Shown here piece after piece: positions 1 through 5,972 of a stretch of DNA of 7,964 nt; position 1 is the first letter of the stretch, and each line of letters begins with the position of its first letter. The position numbers and the translations under genes were made by a program. Under the pieces are notes generated by a model, which made no database searches, was not told the origin of the DNA, and saw nothing but the letters and a program-made list of their open reading frames with translations. Origin of the DNA: DATLBY01 sp035526665 (GTDB lineage: Bacteria; Acidobacteriota; Terriglobia; Bryobacterales; Bryobacteraceae); contig DATLBY010000182.1 of NCBI GenBank assembly GCA_035526665.1, positions 1 to 7,964 on the forward strand, given 5' to 3'.

Positions 1-341
1 GCGTTGAACAGCTTCAAGGCGTTGTACTCGGGAGGATTATGCGACGCGGTGAGTGCGATGCCTCCTCGCGCCCGCGTGGCGGCGGTGAATATCTGAATGC
101 CGGGCGTCGGCAGTATGCCTACGTCCACCACTTCGCAGCCGGCCGACAGCAGCCCGCAGTGTACCGCATGCTGCAGCATCTCGCCGGTGCTCCGAGTGTC
201 CCGGCCCACAATTACTCTTCCCCGCCCTACATAAGTCCCAAACGCCTGGCCGAAGGCGTTTGCCAGGGAGGGGGTAAGGAACTCGCCCACCACACCCCGT
301 ATGCCGGAAACCCCAATTTTCAATAAGTGTTCACGGGCCAT
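1..341 (-). CDS. Phosphoglucomutase/phosphomannomutase-family enzyme, N-terminal part (cut by left edge)
   Basis: Alpha-D-phosphohexomutase; the family moves phosphate between C6 and C1 of hexose or hexosamine phosphates through a phosphoserine. Only the first 113 residues are in the window: domain I, with a SGIRGVVG start motif (residues 12-19), VGRDTRSTG (45-53) and the canonical catalytic loop TASHNP with Ser100 as the phosphorylated serine. The ATG at 341-339 shares one base with the TAA stop of the upstream paralog (TAATG), so it is probably translated by coupled reinitiation; this also fixes the start. It matches the upstream mutase at about 45% of positions by my hand alignment, so this is an old rather than recent duplication. 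Substrate (glucose, mannose or glucosamine phosphate) cannot be decided, because the sugar-specificity loop lies outside the window. Confidence 0.93.
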   Translation of the reverse strand, partial: MAREHLLKIGVSGIRGVVGEFLTPSLANAFGQAFGTYVGRGRVIVGRDTRSTGEMLQHAVHCGLLSAGCEVVDVGILPTPGIQIFTAATRARGGIALTASHNPPEYNALKLFN

Positions 342-1708
342 TAGGCGACGCTCCTCACCTGGTCCAGCAGCGATTCGAAGAGCGCCGTCGGCGGATCGCC
401 GCGCTGCTCGGCAATTACCCGGATAATCGGCTCGGTCTGGCTCACCCGCACGTGAAACCAGTGGTCAGGCCACTCTACCCGCAGCCCGTCCTGCACGTTG
501 ATGAGTCCGCCGGCGTTCCTCCTCTGAAGGTCGGTCAATAGCGCCGGTATCCGCCGCGATGTCAGGGGCAGCTGTTCCTTCAGAATGGAGTAGCGCGGGT
601 AACTACCTAGAATTTCGCTCAGTTTTTGTTTCCGTTCGCTCATCATCGAAAGAATTGCCAGCATGGACGCGATCCCGTCGTACACAAATTCAAACTGCGG
701 CATCATCACCGCTCCCGTCCCCTCGCCCGCGATGGCGATTTGATCCCGGCGGTAACCGGATAAGGCATCGATGGTGGCCTGCCGCCCCACTGGAACCCGA
801 ATCACGGTCCCGCCATGCTTTTTAGCGACCTCCTCGGTGAGGGCCGTGCTCGACAGGTTGGTGATGACCAGTTTGCCCGGCCCGCGCGGCAACAGGTAAT
901 CGGCCAGCAGCGGCAGAATCATCTCCTCCGAAATCGCCGTGCCCGCCTCCGTGGCTATGCCGAGGCGATCCGAGTCGACATCAAAGAGAAATCCCGCATC
1001 GGCCTGCAGTGGCCGCACCAGCGGCGCAAGCTGCAAACTTAGAGTCGCCGGCGTAATCAAGGGGTCGTGCGCGAACGTGATCCCGTTGAGGCCTTCGTTC
1101 AGCAGAATAAATTCGAACCGAAACCGCTCGTTCATCCTGCGGAGAATCACCGACGATGTGCCGTTGCAGCAATCCACCACCACGCGAAACTTCCGCAGTG
1201 CCTCAAAATCGTATACCGCGGCGAGATCGTCCAGGTAGCGGTCCACCGCTCCCTCCCGGCTCTTCAGCGAGCCCACCTGCAGCCAGTCGCAATAGCGAAA
1301 CTTCTTCAGGTGGTAGATGTCGAGCAGCTCACTGGCTTCCGCGGTGGAAAGATAGGTTCCCTGGGCGCCGAAGAATTTCAAGGCGTTCCAGGACGCGTCA
1401 TTATGGCTGGCGCCGATCGATATCCCGCCCGCCGCATCCGCATGCCGGATCGCATGCTGGATCACAGGCGTCGAAACGATCCCCAAGTCCAGCACTTCAT
1501 GACCGCAAGCCAGCAATCCGGCGATCACGCCCTCCCGCAGCATCACGCCGCTGGCCCGGGGATCCCGTCCAAGCAGCACCGGCTTGCCCGGCTCGATAAA
1601 CGTACCGAAGGCGCTGGCAAAATCCAGCACATGGCCGGCCGTCAGCCCGCCTCCCACCACACCGCGCAAGCCTACGTGGGAAATTCGCAGTGCTCTGTTC
1701 TCTGGCAA
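341..1708 (-). CDS. Phosphohexomutase family protein with altered catalytic-loop residues
   Basis: A full-length (455 aa) member of the phosphoglucomutase/phosphomannomutase family. Visible landmarks: VGLRGVVG near the N-terminus; active-serine loop GASHND with Ser101 (the family usually has TASHNP); metal-binding DVDSDR at 243-248 (family DGDADR-like, all three Asp kept); sugar loop GEGTGA at 328-333, closer to the GEGNGG form than to GEMSGH; and phosphate loop RVSQTEP at 421-427 (usually RPSGTEP). All four active-site regions exist, so activity is likely, but the loop changes may shift specificity or rate. I chose the TTG at 1708-1706: it follows an AGGTGA ribosome binding site, and the encoded N-terminus then lines up residue for residue with that of the downstream paralog. 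The frame stays open up to an ATG at 1804, but that start would overlap the upstream gene by 73 bp. It lies 23 bp after the CBM9-like gene and overlaps the next mutase by one base. Confidence 0.92.
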   Translation of the reverse strand: MPENRALRISHVGLRGVVGGGLTAGHVLDFASAFGTFIEPGKPVLLGRDPRASGVMLREGVIAGLLACGHEVLDLGIVSTPVIQHAIRHADAAGGISIGASHNDASWNALKFFGAQGTYLSTAEASELLDIYHLKKFRYCDWLQVGSLKSREGAVDRYLDDLAAVYDFEALRKFRVVVDCCNGTSSVILRRMNERFRFEFILLNEGLNGITFAHDPLITPATLSLQLAPLVRPLQADAGFLFDVDSDRLGIATEAGTAISEEMILPLLADYLLPRGPGKLVITNLSSTALTEEVAKKHGGTVIRVPVGRQATIDALSGYRRDQIAIAGEGTGAVMMPQFEFVYDGIASMLAILSMMSERKQKLSEILGSYPRYSILKEQLPLTSRRIPALLTDLQRRNAGGLINVQDGLRVEWPDHWFHVRVSQTEPIIRVIAEQRGDPPTALFESLLDQVRSVA

Positions 1709-1711
1709 GGA

Positions 1712-1718
1712 CTCACCT
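1712..1718 (-). promoter_or_regulatory. Ribosome binding site deciding the TTG start of the first mutase
   Basis: On the minus strand this reads AGGTGAG, and its AGGTGA core is fully complementary to the 16S anti-Shine-Dalgarno core. Four bases separate the core from the TTG at 1708. It supports the non-ATG start over the upstream in-frame ATG at 1804. Confidence 0.65.
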
Positions 1719-1731
1719 ACCCTTTTTGCCT

Positions 1732-2421
1732 TTACTTGGGCGCGAGCACAAGTGTGCCGAAGGCCTCCGGCACATGATAGGAGGCAGCCCCGGTCTTTTG
1801 CCATGCGATTCCCACTCGCTTGGGCCCCGGACCCTGGATGCGGTAGAAGTTGATTCGCATTTCATTGCCTGCCCGCGGCTTGCGCGTGTCGATGCCGGCC
1901 ATTGGTATCTTCATCTCGCCGTACCAGATCTTTTTCGCCTCGTCCAATCGCGCTTTGACGGTAAATCCGGAATTCCACATCCAGCCGCCCTCCGGCAGGG
2001 GATGGTCCCGGTCAATATCCAGATCCACCCATTCGCCCTGCGGCGAAACCTGAAACTCCCTGTAGTGCCGGATGCGCTCGAAATCCGTCCCGATAAAGGC
2101 CTCGGCGACATCCCAGTCCCACAACTTGTTCGTCTCCTTCGTTGTGGACGGCTGGGGCTTCAGATTCAACGCCTCATACGGGCAGATGAACAGCAGATAC
2201 AGATTCTTGTCCGTCCAAAGCGACCGGACCTCTGTATCGTGGTTCTTTACCGGCGCGCCGAACCCATCGTTCGATGCAACAATTCCTTTCACCTTCTTCC
2301 AATGCCTGGCTTCCGGATTCGCCGTCAATCCGTAGTCGCGCTTCGAATAATGGCTTTCAATCCGGCCGTCACCGCCGGCTAACAGGGCGGCCCCAATGAA
2401 AAAAAACGCACATAATCTCAT
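1732..2421 (-). CDS. Secreted CBM9-like carbohydrate-binding protein
   Basis: A 229-residue protein with a short signal peptide (residues 1 to about 17, hydrophobic CAFFFIGAALLAG) and then a single beta-sandwich-like domain. The pattern matches family 9-type carbohydrate-binding modules (CBM9/DOMON-like): EVRSLWTDKNLYLLF (64-78), the aromatic-acidic segment WDWDVAEAFIG (101-111), FQVSPQGEWVD (123-133), a strand pair around WNSGFTVKARLD (149-160) and WYGEMKIPM (166-174), and INFYRIQG (190-197). No attached catalytic domain is present; free-standing proteins of this size occur in the family. It probably acts outside the cytoplasm, binding a sugar or related ligand. It is the first gene of the leftward operon, so it may be co-expressed with two cytosolic sugar-phosphate mutases. 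The ATG at 2421 is preceded closely by GAGAAGG. The ligand cannot be read from sequence. Confidence 0.85.
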   Translation of the reverse strand: MRLCAFFFIGAALLAGGDGRIESHYSKRDYGLTANPEARHWKKVKGIVASNDGFGAPVKNHDTEVRSLWTDKNLYLLFICPYEALNLKPQPSTTKETNKLWDWDVAEAFIGTDFERIRHYREFQVSPQGEWVDLDIDRDHPLPEGGWMWNSGFTVKARLDEAKKIWYGEMKIPMAGIDTRKPRAGNEMRINFYRIQGPGPKRVGIAWQKTGAASYHVPEAFGTLVLAPK

Positions 2422-2453
2422 TTCCTTCTCACTATAAGCTCTAATAGCTTTGT
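2422..2453. promoter_or_regulatory. 32-bp divergent intergenic region with inverted repeat
   Basis: All leftward and rightward initiation signals for the two divergent genes must fit in or next to these 32 bp. It contains an inverted repeat AAGCT-CTAAT-AGCTT (2436-2450). There are -10-like hexamers on both strands: TATAAG at 2433-2438 on plus, and TATTAG at 2446-2441 or TATAGT at 2436-2431 on minus. No good -35 boxes were seen; any would lie inside the opposite gene. The leftward gene has GAGAAGG just before its ATG. The rightward gene has no recognisable ribosome binding site. The repeat could be an operator controlling both genes, but this is inference. Confidence 0.4.
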
Positions 2454-3305
2454 ATGCGGAATGTGTGTTTTCTCCTGGGCGTTTTCGCCCTGTGGTTACT
2501 GGCCCAGAACCCCGCGCCTTCAGTTATTCCGGATTCGATCTCGGTAGAGACGGGCATCCCCTATGATCAGTATCCTCAAACCGTCCTGGACATCTTTCAG
2601 CCGAAAGCTCCTTCCACCGGCAAGCGTCCCGGCGTGCTGGTGGTCCACGGCGGCGGCTGGGTCAACGGCTCCAAGGAATCCGTGGTGGAAAAATTTGTTC
2701 TCCCGTGGGTGGAAAAAGGTTTCGTGGTTGCGAATGTCGAGTACCGGCTGGCATCCGTCGCCCCCGCGCCCGCTGCCGTCAACGACGTCCTCAAGGCGGC
2801 CGAGTGGTTTCACAAAAACGCCCGCCGCTGGAATGTGGATGCAAAGAGAATCGTCGCCACCGGTGGATCGGCGGGCGGACATCTGGCCCTTATGGCCGGG
2901 ATGACTCCCCGTTCGGCTCATCTCGGTCCGCCCGGCGATGTAGCCGCGGTCATCAACTTCTATGGAATCACCGACGTGGAAGACCAACTCCAGGGAGAGA
3001 ACATGCGCAAGTACGCCGTCACGTGGGTTCCCGAGCAGGCGGGGCGTTTCGAGCTGGCCCGCCGCCTCTCTCCCATGACGTACGTGCGCAAGGACGTCCC
3101 TCCCATCCTCACCATCCATGGAAACTCCGACGAGACGGTCCCCTACGAGCATGGCGTCGGCCTGACCAAAGCCTTGCGCGATGTGGGCGCCGACGCGGAA
3201 ATGATCAGCGTACCCCATGGCAAACACGGTTTTCCCTTGGAGCAGATGAAGCAGCTTTACCCGCAGATCTTTCAGTTCCTGCAAAAGCGCGGCATCATCA
3301 AGTAA
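2454..3305 (+). CDS. Secreted alpha/beta hydrolase, esterase/lipase-like (BD-FAE/HSL type)
   Basis: A 283-residue serine hydrolase that probably cleaves carboxylic esters outside the cytoplasm. Residues 1-17 form a signal peptide (CFLLGVFALWLLA). The oxyanion-hole motif HGGGW is at 65-69; the nucleophile elbow GGSAGG holds Ser139; the acid is Asp226 in HGNSDETVP; the base is His258 in HGKHGF. The triad is complete and in the usual order and spacing for the hormone-sensitive-lipase/BD-FAE-like group, which includes acetyl-xylan and feruloyl esterases. That would fit the carbohydrate theme, but the substrate is not determined. An in-frame TAG at 2445 makes the ATG at 2454 the first possible start; no Shine-Dalgarno sequence precedes it, so initiation may be leaderless or weak. 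An unrecognised small gene follows after 2 bp. Confidence 0.9.
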   Translation: MRNVCFLLGVFALWLLAQNPAPSVIPDSISVETGIPYDQYPQTVLDIFQPKAPSTGKRPGVLVVHGGGWVNGSKESVVEKFVLPWVEKGFVVANVEYRLASVAPAPAAVNDVLKAAEWFHKNARRWNVDAKRIVATGGSAGGHLALMAGMTPRSAHLGPPGDVAAVINFYGITDVEDQLQGENMRKYAVTWVPEQAGRFELARRLSPMTYVRKDVPPILTIHGNSDETVPYEHGVGLTKALRDVGADAEMISVPHGKHGFPLEQMKQLYPQIFQFLQKRGIIK

Positions 3306-3307
3306 GT

Positions 3308-3574
3308 ATGTCCATTTACCAGGATCGCCGTGAGGAGCTGGAAAACTATGAAACTCAGATGGGTTTTGAGCGCGGCCGGCTGGCCGTAACGCTCGATCTG
3401 CTAACCGATGCTCTGGTTCTGGCAGGGCAGCATGGCGTCTATTGCCAAAGCGCCCGCCAGCCGGGTGGGCCCGCCATGGATATTCAAGGCATCCTGCACA
3501 GCCTAAGCGGCGCCAAGGAACTGATCGCCAGCGTCATGGAAGAGATCAAACGGAAGAGATTGGCCGCCTCCTAG
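3308..3574 (+). CDS. Small hypothetical protein, 88 aa
   Basis: I do not recognise this protein. It is predicted mostly helical, with an acidic N-terminal stretch (RREELENYETQ, residues 7-17), a leucine-rich amphipathic segment (24-39), a Gly/Pro break at 50-56, and a C-terminal helix ending in basic residues (EEIKRKR, 78-84). It has one cysteine (Cys46), no signal peptide and no membrane segment. Codons favour G or C at the third position as in its neighbours, which supports it being real. The ATG lies 2 bp after the hydrolase stop, so translation is probably coupled to that gene. The frame is also open far upstream inside the hydrolase gene, but that part is a shadow frame with an unrelated arginine-rich composition. 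Its role is unknown. Confidence 0.65.
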   Translation: MSIYQDRREELENYETQMGFERGRLAVTLDLLTDALVLAGQHGVYCQSARQPGGPAMDIQGILHSLSGAKELIASVMEEIKRKRLAAS

Positions 3575-3645
3575 CCCCGCTAACTGTTTAGTAGTTGGCC
3601 CCGCACGAAACCTTCTCCCTTTGCGCGTGTCCATAGTCAGAACCG

Positions 3646-3652
3646 AGAGGAG
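3646..3652 (+). promoter_or_regulatory. Strong ribosome binding site of the acidic-protein gene
   Basis: AGAGGAG ends 8 bases before the ATG at 3661. It is the main evidence that the low-complexity reading frame downstream is translated. Nothing definite was seen in the rest of the 86-bp gap (3575-3660) apart from a weak 6-bp stem (3580-3598, AT/GT-containing, no T-run), which I would not call a terminator. Confidence 0.7.
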
Positions 3653-3660
3653 TCCTAGCC

Positions 3661-3855
3661 ATGCCAATAGACCTAGAGAATGACTATCCCGAACTGCTGT
3701 CGTACCTGGCAGCGGACGTCGACGAAGAAGAGGACCAGGATCTCGACGAGGATGAGATCGACGAAGACATCGAGGGCGAGGCCAGCGATGAGGACGAGGA
3801 TGAGGATGAGGAGATAGAGGACGAAGAAGACGAAGACGAGGATGAAGAAGAGTAA
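3661..3855 (+). CDS. Extremely acidic small protein (64 aa)
   Basis: A 64-residue protein with 41 Asp/Glu and no Lys, Arg or His at all. The first 20 residues look like a short ordered or helical segment (DLENDYPELLSYLAADV, 4-20). From residue 21 on, 36 of 44 residues are acidic, with isolated Ile, Leu, Gly, Ala, Ser and Gln. No signal peptide, membrane segment or cysteine is present. It should be soluble, disordered and strongly anionic; comparable tails elsewhere bind basic proteins or divalent cations, or act as DNA mimics, but nothing here selects among these. The start has a strong ribosome binding site. The TTG of the flavoprotein follows 8 bp after the stop, and the purine-rich end of this gene may serve as the ribosome binding region of the next. 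I do not recognise a named family. Confidence 0.75.
   Translation: MPIDLENDYPELLSYLAADVDEEEDQDLDEDEIDEDIEGEASDEDEDEDEEIEDEEDEDEDEEE
3787..3852 (+). repeat. Low-complexity GAG/GAT/GAC codon tract
   Basis: A run of 22 codons, all GAN except one ATA at 3814, encodes the acidic tail. The hexamers GAGGAC and GATGAG recur imperfectly. Such a tract could expand or contract by slippage in 3- or 6-bp steps without breaking the frame. Confidence 0.7.
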
Positions 3856-3863
3856 GCTCCCCA

Positions 3864-4793
3864 TTGCAGGCTGAAGAGCTGTTCGATGTCGTTATCGTCG
3901 GGGGCGGGCCCGCCGGTTTAAGCGCTGCATTGGTGCTGGGCCGCGCCTGCCGCCGCGTCCTTGTGTACGACGCAGGAAATCCCCGCAATGCGCGCTCCAG
4001 AGCTGTGCATGGTTTCCTGACGCGCGACGGAGTTTTCCCTGGAGATCTGTTGGCGGTGGCGCGCGAGCAACTCCGTCCTTATGCTGTGGAAATCCGTGAC
4101 GCTACGGTGATGAGCATCTGCCCGGAAAACGGCTGTTTTCGCATTACCATCTCCGATGGTAGCGGTGTCCTGTCCCGCAAGGTGCTGCTCGCTACAGGTG
4201 TCGTGGACCGGCTGCCGCCGCTCGAAGGAATCCAGGATCTCTACGGGAAAAGCGTGCACCATTGCCCCTATTGTGATGGTTGGGAGCACCGGGATAAGCC
4301 TCTCGCCGTCTACGGCCGGGCCTCAGCCGGCGCCGCGCTGGCCCTCTCCATGAAAACCTGGAGCCGGGACGTGGTGCTCTGCTCCGACGGCCCGGCCCGC
4401 CTGCGCGATGCCGAGCGAAAACTTCTGTCTGATAACAAAATTCTGCTCCATGAGCAGAGAATCAAGCGTCTGGAAGGGTCCGGCGGCCTGCTGGAAAACA
4501 TCGTTTTCGAAGACGGTAAGACACTGTCTCGAAGCGCGTTGTTTTTCGGCACCGGAAACCTGCAGCGTTCCGAACTGCCGGTCGATCTCGGCTGCTCGCT
4601 AACCCCTAAGGGAGCCGTCCGGACCGGCAAGCACCAGGAAAGCAACGTCCGCGGCGTGTATGTGGCCGGCGATGCATGCTTCGATGCCCAGTATGTAATC
4701 GTCGCTGCTGCCGAGGGCGCGAAAGCGGCCATGGCCATCAATGCCGCGCTTCAGGAAGACGACGGCAACTCAATCCACCGCCTCAGGCTCTGA
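3864..4793 (+). CDS. Thioredoxin-reductase-like FAD oxidoreductase with CPYC redox centre
   Basis: A 309-residue cytosolic flavoprotein of the thioredoxin reductase fold. FAD-binding GGGPAG is at 13-18 in the first Rossmann unit, an ATG-type motif (LLATGVVD) at 108-115, and the closing FAD motif GVYVAGDA at 264-271. The redox pair is Cys134 and Cys137 in CPYCDGWEH, replacing the CATC of classical TrxB; this form resembles the related dithiol oxidases (GliT/HlmI type) and many uncharacterised relatives. The second nucleotide-binding unit is atypical: GRASAG at 151-156 replaces GxGxxA, and CSDG at 173-176 stands where classical enzymes have the NADPH-phosphate-binding arginines. NADPH use is therefore doubtful, and the partner could be oxygen, NADH or another donor. 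I chose the TTG at 3864, 8 bp after the acidic-protein stop; no upstream start fits. A trxB name would be unsafe. Confidence 0.88.
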   Translation: MQAEELFDVVIVGGGPAGLSAALVLGRACRRVLVYDAGNPRNARSRAVHGFLTRDGVFPGDLLAVAREQLRPYAVEIRDATVMSICPENGCFRITISDGSGVLSRKVLLATGVVDRLPPLEGIQDLYGKSVHHCPYCDGWEHRDKPLAVYGRASAGAALALSMKTWSRDVVLCSDGPARLRDAERKLLSDNKILLHEQRIKRLEGSGGLLENIVFEDGKTLSRSALFFGTGNLQRSELPVDLGCSLTPKGAVRTGKHQESNVRGVYVAGDACFDAQYVIVAAAEGAKAAMAINAALQEDDGNSIHRLRL

Positions 4794-4797
4794 TCGT

Positions 4798-4813
4798 TTG
4801 CAGCAGGCTGCAA
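4798..4813. promoter_or_regulatory. 7-bp dyad between flavoprotein and channel genes
   Basis: TTGCAGC-AG-GCTGCAA is a perfect 7-bp inverted repeat with a 2-bp centre. As RNA it could form a 6-bp stem with a CAGG tetraloop. No T-run follows, so it is not a standard terminator. It may be a protein-binding operator or a small leader hairpin ahead of the channel gene. Confidence 0.4.
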
Positions 4814-4829
4814 TTGTATATCCTGTGAA

Positions 4830-5963
4830 TTGGCTCCTCTCCCGGCACTCCTCGGCGTCTTCATCATACTGATCATCGTCTGGGATGCCTTTGAAACCAT
4901 CGTGCTTCCCCGCCGCGTCACGCGCCAACTCCGGCTGACGCGCCTGTTCTACATGCTTCTCTGGCGCTCCTGGAAAGCGGTGGCGGGTTATATACCACCA
5001 GGCAAACGGCGGGAAGGGGTGCTCAGCCTGTTCGGTCCACTTTCGCTGCTTCTGCTGCTGGGCATGTGGGCCGTCGCTCTGCTCACAGGCTTCGCTCTGC
5101 TGCAATTCTCCCAGGGCAACGTGATAAGGGGACCCGACTCGCACAACGTCTTCACAACGTATCTTTATCTCAGCGGAAGCACGTTCTTCACGCTGGGACT
5201 CGGCGACGTAGTGCCGGTCACACCGCTCGCTCGCTTTATTAACGTCCTCGAAGCAGGGACGGGCTTCGGTCTGCTCGCCGTCGTGATCGGTTATTTGCCG
5301 GTCATCTACCAGTCGTTCTCGACCCGCGAGCAAGCCATCTCCCTGCTGGATGCCAGGGCGGGATCGCCATCCAGCGCAGGGGAACTGCTCCGCCGCCATG
5401 GCCAGGATGGTCAGTTGGAGGCGCTGGTTCCATTTCTTGCCAGTTGGGAGGATTGGGCCGGCGAGCTCCTGGAAAGCCATCTCTCCTATCCGGTGCTCGT
5501 GTATTACCGTTCTCAGCACGATAACCAGTCCTGGATAGGGGCTCTCACCACCATCTTGGATACTTGCTCGCTCATCATTTCGAGCATTGATTGTTCGGCC
5601 AAGTGGCAGGCGCGCATGACCTTCGCGATCGCCCGCCACGCCATCGTAGATCTGTCGCAGATTCTCGAAATTCCACCTGAGCCGCCAGCCCGGGATCGCC
5701 TCCCGGCCCCGGATATGCAGCGGCTGCGCACTATGCTGGCGGGCGCGGGCGTACCGCTGCTGGAATCCGCACCGCAGCAAGCGAAGTTAGCTCAGTTGCG
5801 CGCCATGTACGAACCCTATGTGAACGCGCTGGCCCGCCGCCTGATGTTTACCTTGCCCAGTTGGATCCCCGGCGAACGCGTGATACAGAACTGGCGCACC
5901 AGCGCCTGGGAGAAGTCTTCCCAGGGCCGGGAGGCGGACGCCATGGACGACGAACACGCCTGA
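4830..5963 (+). CDS. Two-TM potassium-channel-like protein with TLGLGD filter
   Basis: A 377-residue inner-membrane protein of the Ion_trans_2 (two-transmembrane pore) type. A hydrophobic N-terminal segment at 4-25 precedes a basic stretch; then outer helix about 67-91, pore helix about 108-120, filter TLGLGD at 121-126 and inner helix about 135-160. The filter keeps the T-x-G-x-G-D frame of potassium channels but has Leu in place of the usual Tyr or Phe. Residues 161-377 form a mostly helical soluble cytoplasmic region without a recognisable RCK/TrkA GxGxxG nucleotide motif. The TTG at 4830 is the only in-frame start in the gap and puts the first hydrophobic helix at the N-terminus; the ribosome binding site is weak or absent. 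It lies 36 bp after the flavoprotein and may share its transcript. Ion selectivity cannot be inferred with certainty. Confidence 0.85.
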   Translation: MAPLPALLGVFIILIIVWDAFETIVLPRRVTRQLRLTRLFYMLLWRSWKAVAGYIPPGKRREGVLSLFGPLSLLLLLGMWAVALLTGFALLQFSQGNVIRGPDSHNVFTTYLYLSGSTFFTLGLGDVVPVTPLARFINVLEAGTGFGLLAVVIGYLPVIYQSFSTREQAISLLDARAGSPSSAGELLRRHGQDGQLEALVPFLASWEDWAGELLESHLSYPVLVYYRSQHDNQSWIGALTTILDTCSLIISSIDCSAKWQARMTFAIARHAIVDLSQILEIPPEPPARDRLPAPDMQRLRTMLAGAGVPLLESAPQQAKLAQLRAMYEPYVNALARRLMFTLPSWIPGERVIQNWRTSAWEKSSQGREADAMDDEHA

Positions 5964-5972
5964 ATTTACCGT

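Noticed and set aside
1067..1777. Long rightward open frame opposite the mutase
   Set aside because: No motif or ribosome binding site, and the minus strand encodes a recognisable mutase throughout.
1709..1804. N-terminal extension of the first mutase to the ATG at 1804
   Set aside because: It overlaps the CBM9-like gene, adds Cys/Arg-rich residues not found in the family, and the TTG at 1708 has a ribosome binding site and aligns with the paralog.
2520..3284. Leftward 254-codon open frame opposite the hydrolase
   Set aside because: It is antisense to a gene with a complete catalytic triad; its His/Gly/Asp-rich composition is typical of GC-rich shadow frames.
2705..3307. Rightward open frame inside the hydrolase gene continuing into the 88-residue gene
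   Set aside because: This stretch is an Arg/Gly/Pro-rich shadow of the hydrolase in another frame. Only the part from 3308 looks coding.
3580..3598. Possible terminator stem after the 88-residue gene
   Set aside because: Only a 6-bp stem including a G-T pair, with no T-run following.
3673..3864. Leftward open frame encoding a 63-residue, very hydrophobic membrane-like peptide
   Set aside because: It is the antisense of the acidic tract: GAG and GAC/GAT codons read backwards as Leu and Val codons. It has no ribosome binding site and no conserved look.
4770..5780. Leftward open frame of 336 codons opposite the channel gene
   Set aside because: The composition is random (rich in Arg, Gln, His, Glu), no family motif is visible, and the plus frame has clear membrane helices and a filter motif.
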